From positions 1 to 5,465 of the forward strand of contig DASTWW010000257.1 in assembly GCA_035765755.1 (NCBI GenBank): DNA of 5,465 nt. Direction: 5' to 3'. A program made the translations under genes and the position numbers. Source of the DNA: DASSKA01 sp035765755. Its GTDB lineage: Bacteria > Actinomycetota > Actinomycetes > Propionibacteriales > Nocardioidaceae. Below are positions 1-4,395 of this stretch, piece by piece (within the stretch, counting starts at the first letter, position 1; each line of letters begins with the position of its first letter). The notes below the pieces were generated by a model. It was not told where the DNA came from. It worked only from the letters and a program-made list of their open reading frames with translations, and did not search any database.

Positions 1-16
1 CGGTTGCCGCGACGGG

Positions 17-22
17 TACGTT
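17..22 (+). promoter_or_regulatory. -10 element (TACGTT), probable leaderless promoter
   Basis: TACGTT fits the actinobacterial -10 consensus TANNNT. Six bases separate it from the ATG at 29, so transcription would start at or next to the A of the start codon and give a leaderless mRNA. The G run at 23-27 lies only one base from the ATG, too close to act as a Shine-Dalgarno site. Any -35 element would fall before the window, so only half the promoter can be judged. Confidence 0.5.
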
Positions 23-28
23 GGGGGC

Positions 29-1369
29 ATGAGCAACGACCCCGGCGACCGACCGGACGAGAACCCGTTCAAGGGCACGCCGTTCGAGCAGTTCTTCGCC
101 TCCTTCGGCGGCAACGCGCCAGGCGGGGCGTCCGGGATGCCCGACCTCTCGGCCCTGATGGGGCAGATGCAGCAGCTGATGGCGCCCTACGAGGGCGCGG
201 TGAACTGGAACCTGGCCAAGGACGTGGCCCGACGCGTGGTCGCGGAGGAGCCGGACCCCTCCCCCACTGCCCGGGACCGCAGCGCCGTCGATGACGCCCT
301 TCAGCTGGCCGACCACTGGCTGGACTCCGCCACCGACTTCTCCTCCGGGGTCAGCACCACCGCGGCGTGGAGCCGCGCGGAGTGGGTCGAGGAGACTGTC
401 GAGGTGTGGCGGCGGCTCGTGGAGCCGGTCGCCGAGCACGTGGTGGGCGCGATGGGGGATGCGCTCCCCGAGGAGGCCAAGGCGATGGCCGGCCCGCTGA
501 TGGGCATGCTTGGCAAGGCCGGCGGCGCGATGTTCGGCAGCCAGGTCGGCCAGGCGGTCGGCGGGCTGGCCCGCGAGGTGCTGACCGCCTCCGACATCGG
601 CCTGCCCCTCGGCCCGGAGGGCAAGGGGGCCCTGCTGCCGGCCAACGTGCACGAGTTCGCCGAGGGCCTCGGCATCGACGAGGACGACGTACGCCTCTAC
701 CTTGCGCTGCGGGAGGCCGCCCACCAGCGGCTGTTCGCGCACGTCCCGTGGCTGCGGGCGCACCTCATCGCGGCGGTGGAGGACTACGGCCGCGGCACCA
801 ACATCGACATGTCCCGCATCGAGTCCTCGCTCAGCGAGGTGGACCCGATGAACCCGGCCTCCCTGCAGGAGGTCTTGGAGGGCGGGCTGTTCGAGCCGCA
901 GAAGACCCCGGCGCAGCAGGCCGCGCTGGAGCGGCTGGAGACCGCGCTGGCCCTGGTGGAGGGCTGGGTCGACGAGGTCGTCGGCCAGGCCACCGACGGC
1001 CGGATGCCGTCCGCGTCCAAGCTGCAGGAGGCGGTCCGCCGCCGCCGGGCCGCCGGCGGGCCGGCGGAGTCCACCTTCGCCGCGCTGGTCGGCCTCGAGC
1101 TGCGCCCGCGCCGGCTGCGGGACGCCTCCACGCTGTGGGGGTCGCTGCGCTCCCGGCAGGGTGTGCAGGCCCGCGACGCGGTGTGGGCCCACCCCGACCT
1201 GCTGCCCACCTCCGCCGACCTCGACGACCCGCTCGGCTTCCGCGAGCATGTCGAGGAGCCGCAGGCGCTCACCGACGCGGAGTTCGACGCGGCGCTCGTC
1301 GAGTTGCTCGAGGACGAAGGGGACGACGACGGAAAGGGCCGGAAGGACGACGGCCCCGCCGACGCGTGA
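29..1369 (+). CDS. Zinc-dependent metalloprotease-like protein, DUF2342 / zincin-like family
   Basis: This 446-residue protein resembles the actinobacterial DUF2342 (Zincin_2) family, annotated as putative hydrolase or zinc-dependent metalloprotease; no substrate is established. Visible features are a Pro/Gly/Phe-rich N-terminus (about residues 1-50), the conserved start of the fold near VNWNLAKDVARR (about 58-69), a Gly/Ala/Met-rich segment at about 143-190, the family segment LREAAHQRLF (227-236), the helix LALVEGWVDEVV (about 307-318) and an acidic, Lys-containing disordered tail (about 424-446). The usual HExxH zinc motif appears as RExxH (228-232), so the first metal ligand is replaced and proteolytic activity is uncertain. 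There is no signal peptide or membrane segment, so it should be cytosolic. The start at 29 matches the family's N-terminal length and sits six bases after a -10 hexamer. Its stop overlaps the NUDIX start. From memory, the mycobacterial counterpart is Rv3195. Confidence 0.9.
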   Translation: MSNDPGDRPDENPFKGTPFEQFFASFGGNAPGGASGMPDLSALMGQMQQLMAPYEGAVNWNLAKDVARRVVAEEPDPSPTARDRSAVDDALQLADHWLDSATDFSSGVSTTAAWSRAEWVEETVEVWRRLVEPVAEHVVGAMGDALPEEAKAMAGPLMGMLGKAGGAMFGSQVGQAVGGLAREVLTASDIGLPLGPEGKGALLPANVHEFAEGLGIDEDDVRLYLALREAAHQRLFAHVPWLRAHLIAAVEDYGRGTNIDMSRIESSLSEVDPMNPASLQEVLEGGLFEPQKTPAQQAALERLETALALVEGWVDEVVGQATDGRMPSASKLQEAVRRRRAAGGPAESTFAALVGLELRPRRLRDASTLWGSLRSRQGVQARDAVWAHPDLLPTSADLDDPLGFREHVEEPQALTDAEFDAALVELLEDEGDDDGKGRKDDGPADA

Positions 1370-1965
1370 CCGGCACCGGCGTGCGCCTGCACGCCGACGC
1401 GCTGCGCCTGCTCCGTGCATGGACCGCCCCCGATCCGCGCCAGGAGCAGCTGCGGCGGCGCTACGTGCGGCACCTCGAGGACCACGCCGACGGGGTGCTG
1501 CGCGGCTGCTTCCCCGACCACCTCACCGCGAGCAGCCTGATCGTGTCCGCGGACGCGGCGCAGGTGCTGCTCACCCTGCACGCCAAGGCCGGTGCCTGGT
1601 TCCAGACCGGCGGGCACTGCGAGGCCACGGACACCACGCTGGCCGGCGCGGCGCTGCGCGAGGCGGTCCAGGAGTCCGGTATCGACGGGCTGGTTCTCGA
1701 CCCCCAGCCGGTGCAGCTCGACTGTCACGAGGTGGGCTTCTGCGACCCGCGCGGGGCGGTGCGCCACCTCGACGTACGGTTCCTCGCGGTGGCCGCGCCG
1801 GACGCCGTGCAAGCGGTCAGCGCGGAGTCGCTGGACGTGCGCTGGTGGCCGGCCGACGCGCTGCCCACCGACGAGCCGTCGCTGCGGAATCTGGTCCGGC
1901 TGGCCCGGGCCCGGCTCGCTCTTACCGATATCGTGTCGATATCGCGACCTATACGTCGCGGTTGA
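1366..1965 (+). CDS. NUDIX hydrolase
   Basis: This 199-residue protein should hydrolyse a nucleoside diphosphate linked to another moiety; the substrate cannot be read from sequence. The NUDIX box runs from GGHCE (82-86) to REAVQESGI (98-106), in the common actinobacterial GGHxE variant whose loop is one residue longer than in MutT. Two box positions deviate: the Glu before the 7-residue spacer is Thr90, and the first Glu of the metal-binding EE pair is Gln102, while Glu99 and Glu103 remain. A helical N-terminal region (about 1-50) precedes the domain. The GTG start is inferred from the 4-base GTGA overlap with the upstream stop, implying translational coupling; no Shine-Dalgarno sequence is seen and an upstream extension in this frame looks like out-of-frame shadow. 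The last 14 residues are encoded by the palindromic tract at 1924-1980 and are probably not part of the ancestral protein. Confidence 0.85.
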   Translation: MTGTGVRLHADALRLLRAWTAPDPRQEQLRRRYVRHLEDHADGVLRGCFPDHLTASSLIVSADAAQVLLTLHAKAGAWFQTGGHCEATDTTLAGAALREAVQESGIDGLVLDPQPVQLDCHEVGFCDPRGAVRHLDVRFLAVAAPDAVQAVSAESLDVRWWPADALPTDEPSLRNLVRLARARLALTDIVSISRPIRRG

Positions 1966-1980
1966 CGTACCGATATCGGT
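1924..1980. repeat. Palindromic tract with three CGATATCG octamers and a 10-bp terminal inverted repeat
   Basis: ACCGATATCG (1924-1933) is perfectly inverted as CGATATCGGT (1971-1980). Inside lie a second copy of the self-complementary octamer CGATATCG (1937-1944) and a hairpin, CGCGAC (1943-1948) / GTCGCG (1955-1960), with a six-base loop. The three octamers start at 1926, 1937 and 1971, so the offsets are 11 and 34 bases, close to one and three helical turns. The tract is clearly richer in A/T than its surroundings. It contains the end and stop codon of the NUDIX gene and touches the stop codon of the convergent metallopeptidase gene. It may be a bidirectional terminator, a protein-binding array or a small inserted palindromic element. 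The repeats are directly visible; the function is not. Confidence 0.75.
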
Positions 1981-2561
1981 CAGGTGAGGTCGTCGGCGGC
2001 CATCGCGGCGGCGCCCTCGGCTGAGCAGTCCGGCGGGTCGGCCTTGATGCCCAGCTGGGTCGCGGCGGCCACCCCCTCCAGGAACCCCTTGGCCCGCTCG
2101 GCCTTCGGGAAGCGGTCCACCCACGCCCAGAACGCGGTGGTGTGCCCCGGTTCGAGCAGGTGCGCCAGCTCGTGCACCAGCACGTAGTCGATCACCCAGG
2201 CGGGCATGCCCTGCAGCCGCCGGGACAGCCGGATCGACCGGTCGCTGGGGGTGCACGACCCCCAGCGGCTGTTCTGGTTGTCCACCCAGCGCACCGTGGC
2301 CGGCCGGGCCCGGCCCTCCAGGAACCGCTCGCTGAGGTCGAGCGCGCGCCGCTTGAGGCCGGCGTCGCTGGGCCGCCGCCGTTTCTCCGAGCGCTCCAGG
2401 CGCTCGAGCATGGTGGCCACCCACTCCTGCTCCTCGGCCCGCGACAGCCGCGCCGGGATCATCACGACGACCTTGTCGTCCTCGCGGTAGGCGGCGACGG
2501 TACGACGGCGGCGCCGGCTGCGGCGCACCTCCACCACGGGGCCGGAAGTGACGGTCGTCAT
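1980..2561 (-). CDS. YgjP/WLM-type (DUF45) zinc metallopeptidase, SprT-like
   Basis: This 193-residue protein carries the hallmarks of the YgjP-like metallopeptidase family, also annotated as M48-family or DUF45. NSRWGSCT (97-104) is the conserved strand-turn motif; IRLSRRLQGMP (110-120) leads into the active-site helix VLVHELAHLLEPGH (127-140). His130 and His134 are the zinc ligands, Glu131 the catalytic base and His140 the likely third ligand, followed by the family's aromatic FW (144-145). The Arg-rich stretch at 13-20 is basic and may contact nucleic acid or simply be disordered. The last roughly 25 residues are Ala-rich and look unconserved. There is no signal peptide, so it should be cytosolic; the family's substrates are largely unknown. 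The gene lies 9 bases downstream of the PHP gene on the same strand, suggesting co-transcription, although a -10 hexamer (TAACGT) next to its ATG suggests its own leaderless start too. Confidence 0.92.
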   Translation of the reverse strand: MTTVTSGPVVEVRRSRRRRRTVAAYREDDKVVVMIPARLSRAEEQEWVATMLERLERSEKRRRPSDAGLKRRALDLSERFLEGRARPATVRWVDNQNSRWGSCTPSDRSIRLSRRLQGMPAWVIDYVLVHELAHLLEPGHTTAFWAWVDRFPKAERAKGFLEGVAAATQLGIKADPPDCSAEGAAAMAADDLT

Positions 2562-2567
2562 AGCCGC

Positions 2568-2573
2568 ACGTTA
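2568..2573 (-). promoter_or_regulatory. -10 element (TAACGT) for the metallopeptidase gene, probable leaderless promoter
   Basis: Read on the minus strand, TAACGT is a full match to TANNNT and lies exactly six bases before the ATG whose A is at 2561. It includes the TAA stop codon of the upstream PHP gene. The only Shine-Dalgarno-like string (GAGCAGG) is about 12 bases from the start, which is poor. The gene may therefore be read both from the upstream promoter and as a separate leaderless mRNA. Confidence 0.45.
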
Positions 2574-3602
2574 CCTGCTCGCCCAGCTCAGCAGCCGGTT
2601 CACGTCCCAGGTGTTGACAATGCGGTCGGGGTCGATCCCGGCGGCCTGGGCGCGGGCGCACCCGTAGTCGAGGAAGTCGAGCTGGCCGGGGGCGTGTGCG
2701 TCGCTGTCGATGGAGAACAGGCAGCCGGCGTCGCGCGCCAGCGCGAGCAGCTCGTCGGGCGGGTCGGAGCGCTCGGGACGGGAGTTGATCTCCACCGCGA
2801 CGTCGTGCTCGGCGCAGGCGGCGAACACCTGCTCGGGCTCGAAATCGCTGGGCGGCCGGGTGCCGCGGCCGCCGGTCACCAGCCGCCCGGTGATGTGACC
2901 CAGCACGTTGGTGCGGGGACGGCGTACCGCTGCCAGCATCCGTCGGGTCATCGCGGCCCGCTCCATGCGCAGCTTGGAGTGCACGGAGGCCACCACAACG
3001 TCGAGCCGGCCCAGCATGTCCTCGGTCTGGTCGAGGCCGCCGTCCTCGAGGATGTCCACCTCGATGCCCTTCAGCAGCTGGAACGTGCCGTCCACCTGCG
3101 CGTTGACCGCCTCCACCACGTCGAGCTGGCGGGTCAGCCGCTCCACCGACAGCCCGTTGGCGACCTGCAGCCGCGGCGAGTGGTCGGAGAGCACGAGGTA
3201 CTCGTGGCCGAGCTCGATCGCCGTGGCCACCATCTCCTCGATCGGCGAGCCGCCGTCGGACCAGTCGGAGTGGCTGTGCAGGTCACCGCGGAGCCGGGCC
3301 CGCAGCTCGGCCCCGCCCTCGGCGAGCGGCGTCCGGGCCCGCTCCTCGAGGCGGGCCAGGTACGACGGGACCCGGCCGGCCACCGCCTCGGTGACCACCT
3401 CGGCGGTCTTGGCGCCGATGCCGGGCAGCTCGCGCAGCCGCCCGGTGCGGGCCCGGTCGGCCAGCTCGTCGGGGTCGGTGGCCAGCACGGTGGCCGCCGC
3501 GCCCCGGAAGGCGCGCACCCGGTAGGTCTCCGCGCGGTCGCGCTCGAGCAGGAAGGCGATCCGCCGCAGGGCGGTCGCCGGATCGGGGGTCATCTCGGTC
3601 AT
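2571..3602 (-). CDS. PHP-domain phosphoesterase with N-terminal helix-hairpin-helix, related to the PolX C-terminal half
   Basis: This 343-residue protein combines a helix-hairpin-helix region resembling the N-terminal part of bacterial family X DNA polymerase (about 8-90, with the hairpin LRELPGIGAKTAE at 56-68) with a PHP metal-dependent phosphoesterase domain (about 104-335). PHP ligand motifs are all present: HSHSDWSD (109-116), SDHS (139-142, His141), KGIEVDI (178-184, Glu181), ASVHSK (205-210, His208), GHITG (235-239, His236) and DSDAH (299-303). The central polymerase nucleotidyltransferase domain of PolX is absent. A role as a DNA-repair phosphatase or nuclease is plausible; annotation as histidinol phosphatase is possible but less convincing given the HhH. 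I chose the ATG at 3602 because the family usually starts near DPATALRRIAFLLE and an AAACCT hexamer lies six bases upstream. An in-frame GTG at 3626 would add eight residues, and GGAG at 14 bases gives weak support to the 3602 start. Confidence 0.88.
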   Translation of the reverse strand: MTEMTPDPATALRRIAFLLERDRAETYRVRAFRGAAATVLATDPDELADRARTGRLRELPGIGAKTAEVVTEAVAGRVPSYLARLEERARTPLAEGGAELRARLRGDLHSHSDWSDGGSPIEEMVATAIELGHEYLVLSDHSPRLQVANGLSVERLTRQLDVVEAVNAQVDGTFQLLKGIEVDILEDGGLDQTEDMLGRLDVVVASVHSKLRMERAAMTRRMLAAVRRPRTNVLGHITGRLVTGGRGTRPPSDFEPEQVFAACAEHDVAVEINSRPERSDPPDELLALARDAGCLFSIDSDAHAPGQLDFLDYGCARAQAAGIDPDRIVNTWDVNRLLSWASR

Positions 3603-3608
3603 CGGGTG

Positions 3609-3614
3609 AGGTTT
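3609..3614 (-). promoter_or_regulatory. Possible -10 hexamer (AAACCT) before the PHP gene
   Basis: On the minus strand AAACCT has the A at position 2 and T at position 6 of TANNNT and lies exactly six bases before the ATG at 3602, so a leaderless start is possible. The match is weak. An alternative is GAGAAT (minus strand, 3647-3642) with TTGCGG 19 bases upstream (3672-3667), which would give a leader of about 30 bases containing the GGAG. Sequence alone does not decide between them. Confidence 0.25.
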
Positions 3615-3618
3615 TTCT

Positions 3619-3783
3619 CCGTCCACAGCGGGGTCAGGCCCATTCTCGCTGGTCAGCCGGGTGCCCCCGCAACCGTCCGGGCGTGTCCCCCACAGGGCTG
3701 CGCACCGCTTCCCGGCGGCGGTCCACAGGCTCTCCCCGGCGGTCCACAGCAGCGTGCACAGGGTTGTCCACAGGGGTGGACAG
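3619..3783. promoter_or_regulatory. Cluster of DnaA-box-like motifs
   Basis: TTGTCCACA at 3764-3772 matches exactly the actinobacterial DnaA-box consensus as I recall it. Two-mismatch relatives lie at 3619-3627 (CCGTCCACA), 3719-3727 and 3740-3748 (both CGGTCCACA) and, inverted, at 3775-3783. GTCCACA is invariant in the four forward copies. The two CGGTCCACA copies are 21 bases apart and the perfect box follows 24 bases later, close to whole helical turns. No dnaA or dnaN lies nearby, so this is not the chromosomal origin as usually organised. DnaA-dependent regulation of the flanking promoters, or DnaA titration, are possible; another repressor with a TGTCCAC-type operator is also possible. 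Confidence 0.45.
3765..3782. repeat. Perfect 7-bp inverted repeat TGTCCAC-AGGG-GTGGACA
   Basis: TGTCCAC (3765-3771) and GTGGACA (3776-3782) are exact reverse complements separated by AGGG. The left arm is the core of the perfect DnaA-like box. The repeat ends 8 bases before the TTGACC -35 hexamer at 3791, a typical place for an operator dimer site controlling that promoter. It could also simply be two DnaA boxes facing each other. Confidence 0.55.
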
Positions 3784-3790
3784 CGGTCCG

Positions 3791-3820
3791 TTGACCGCCC
3801 CCACGCGGCACCCCTACGGT
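3791..3820 (+). promoter_or_regulatory. Sigma70-like promoter TTGACC-N18-TACGGT
   Basis: TTGACC (3791-3796) matches five of six bases of the -35 consensus and TACGGT (3815-3820) fits TANNNT, with an 18-base spacer. Transcription would start near 3827. No gene begins soon after; the predicted transcript enters the long stem at 3832-3902 and, if not terminated, reads on to the DUF5679 gene about 280 bases downstream. It is the best -35/-10 pair I found in the window. Confidence 0.5.
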
Positions 3821-3826
3821 GGGCGC

Positions 3827-3902
3827 CAGACGAGGCCCTCGACCGGGCCGGTGCGGCACTCGCAAGGGGAAGGCGAGCGGCGTGGCCGCCGGCGAGGGCC
3901 TC
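3827..3902 (+). ncRNA. Candidate structured RNA closed by a 10-bp stem (unidentified)
   Basis: GAGGCCCTCG (3832-3841) pairs perfectly with CGAGGGCCTC (3893-3902). Between them are two hairpins: CTCGC (3859-3863) / GCGAG (3873-3877), exposing the purine loop AAGGGGAAG, and an alternative GCGGC (3877-3881) / GCCGC (3885-3889) with loop GTG; the two share base 3877, so they may be mutually exclusive or trimmed by one pair. The 5' end lies about five bases after the predicted start of the 3791 promoter. I do not recognise a known RNA family: it lacks the sequence landmarks of tmRNA, RNase P RNA and SRP RNA. High GC content makes chance stems common, so this is a candidate small RNA or leader only. 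Confidence 0.25.
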
Positions 3903-3984
3903 CTCATGCCCGGCCAGCGCGCCTCAACCCCGGACAAAACCGTCGAAACCCGACAGTGCTGAGCGTGGAACCGGCTCCGCCTCC

Positions 3985-4013
3985 CTGAATCAGGCCCGCA
4001 CCTGACGTAGGGT
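3985..4013 (+). promoter_or_regulatory. Candidate promoter for the DUF5679 gene (CTGAAT-N17-TAGGGT)
   Basis: TAGGGT (4008-4013) is a good actinobacterial -10 hexamer; CTGAAT (3985-3990) is a poor -35 at the right 17-base spacing. Transcription would begin near 4020 and give a leader of about 90 bases before the ATG at 4110. Confidence 0.4.
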
Positions 4014-4041
4014 GCATACCGGCCGTCACAGGCGGCGGCCC

Positions 4042-4069
4042 CGGCGGGTCTTTTCACGGACTCCCGCCG
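4042..4069 (+). other. Hairpin in the DUF5679 leader
   Basis: CGGCGGG (4042-4048) pairs with CCCGCCG (4063-4069) around a 14-base loop containing TTTT. It is followed by an unstructured A-rich stretch with three tandem AACG units plus AA (4078-4091) and then the ribosome binding site. The hairpin lies about 28 bases upstream of the ribosome binding site, so it probably does not block it directly. It could stabilise the mRNA or mark an attenuation point. Confidence 0.4.
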
Positions 4070-4097
4070 CGACGACCAACGAACGAACGAAGACAGC

Positions 4098-4104
4098 AAG
4101 GAGG
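4098..4104 (+). promoter_or_regulatory. Ribosome binding site AAGGAGG
   Basis: AAGGAGG lies five bases before the ATG at 4110 and is essentially a perfect complement to the 16S rRNA 3' end. It fixes the start of the small gene and contrasts with the other starts here, none of which has a good Shine-Dalgarno site. It suggests this small protein is made in quantity. Confidence 0.9.
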
Positions 4105-4109
4105 CCGTC

Positions 4110-4268
4110 ATGGCGGAGAGCTGGAGCGGCGAGTTCTACTGCGTGAAGTGCAAGGCGAAGCGGGAGGCCTCTGGCGAGGTCAAGGTCAACGACAAGGGCA
4201 CCCGCATGGCCAAGGCGACCTGCCCGGTGTGCGGGACCAACCTGAACCGGATCCTCGGCAAGGCCTGA
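4110..4268 (+). CDS. Small zinc-ribbon protein, DUF5679 family
   Basis: This 52-residue protein has two CxxC knuckles, Cys11-x2-Cys14 in YCVKCKAKR and Cys38-x2-Cys41 in CPVCGTN, 23 residues apart, the layout of a zinc ribbon binding one structural Zn(II). A basic and polar middle (KVNDKGTRMAKAT, 25-37) and the C-terminal NRILGKA look like the actinobacterial DUF5679 family, whose function is unknown to me. Such ribbons commonly bind nucleic acid, ribosomes or protein partners. The start is fixed by AAGGAGG five bases upstream. The gene has its own promoter candidate and a strong terminator hairpin 12 bases after the stop, so it appears to be an independent and well-expressed transcript. From memory, a small gene at the same place in mycobacteria (Rv3196A) may be the counterpart; I am not certain of this. 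Confidence 0.92.
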   Translation: MAESWSGEFYCVKCKAKREASGEVKVNDKGTRMAKATCPVCGTNLNRILGKA

Positions 4269-4280
4269 GCCCAGTCTTTC

Positions 4281-4312
4281 CGGCGGCGGTGCCCGACAGG
4301 GCACCGCCGCCG
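4281..4312 (+). terminator. Terminator hairpin, 14-bp perfect stem
   Basis: CGGCGGCGGTGCCC (4281-4294) is perfectly inverted as GGGCACCGCCGCCG (4299-4312) with the tetraloop GACA. There is no proper T run after it (the next bases are CGTCATGT), as is usual for actinobacterial terminators. It follows the DUF5679 stop by 12 bases and isolates that gene from the next. Confidence 0.85.
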
Positions 4313-4347
4313 CGTCATGTCCGGCCGTCTGTCCGGCAACGGCCGGC

Positions 4348-4356
4348 TGTGGACGA
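4348..4356 (-). promoter_or_regulatory. DnaA-box-like site (TCGTCCACA on the minus strand)
   Basis: This 9-mer differs by one base from TTGTCCACA and is the second best match in the window. It sits alone between the DUF5679 terminator and the start of the cyclodehydratase-like gene, about 40 bases before its ATG, where a bound protein could affect transcription. Confidence 0.3.
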
Positions 4357-4383
4357 CCGGTCGCCCCCGGGCCGCCGCTGGGG

Positions 4384-4389
4384 CATGCT
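4384..4389 (+). promoter_or_regulatory. Possible -10 hexamer (CATGCT), leaderless start
   Basis: CATGCT has A at position 2 and T at position 6 and lies six bases before the ATG at 4396. Because the preceding hairpin terminates the DUF5679 transcript, this gene needs its own promoter, and no Shine-Dalgarno site is visible. No convincing -35 element is seen. Confidence 0.35.
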
Positions 4390-4395
4390 GCCCGC

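Larger units (their letters stand above)
3603..4109. other. Divergent intergenic region of about 500 bp without a credible gene
   Basis: This stretch separates the minus-strand PHP gene from the plus-strand DUF5679 gene. It holds, from left to right, GTCCACA motifs like DnaA boxes (3619-3783), a 7-bp inverted repeat (3765-3782), a sigma70-like promoter (3791-3820), a 10-bp long-range stem (3832-3902), a second promoter candidate (3985-4013), a leader hairpin (4042-4069), an AACG tandem repeat (4078-4091) and the ribosome binding site. Open frames of roughly 100-150 codons run through it on both strands, but their products are Arg/Pro/Ala-rich, resemble no family I know, and are expected at this GC content. 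Confidence 0.7.

Noticed and set aside
784..2661. A long minus-strand open frame (625 codons) across the DUF2342, NUDIX and metallopeptidase genes
   Set aside because: It lies antisense or out of frame to three recognisable genes and gives an Arg/Pro/Ser-rich product without family features; long open frames of this kind are usual at this GC content.
3619..3783. Chromosomal or plasmid replication origin
   Set aside because: There is one perfect and several weak DnaA-like boxes but no AT-rich unwinding region, no dnaA, dnaN or rep gene. A regulatory cluster is the more modest reading.
2142..3794. A 550-codon plus-strand open frame opposite the metallopeptidase and PHP genes
   Set aside because: It mirrors two genes with complete catalytic motifs on the other strand, and its translation is low-complexity His/Gly/Arg/Val-rich.
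3653..4111. Open frames of roughly 100-150 codons on both strands in the divergent intergenic region
   Set aside because: They have no ribosome binding sites or family resemblance, have Pro/Arg-rich composition, and cover the promoter and repeat elements.
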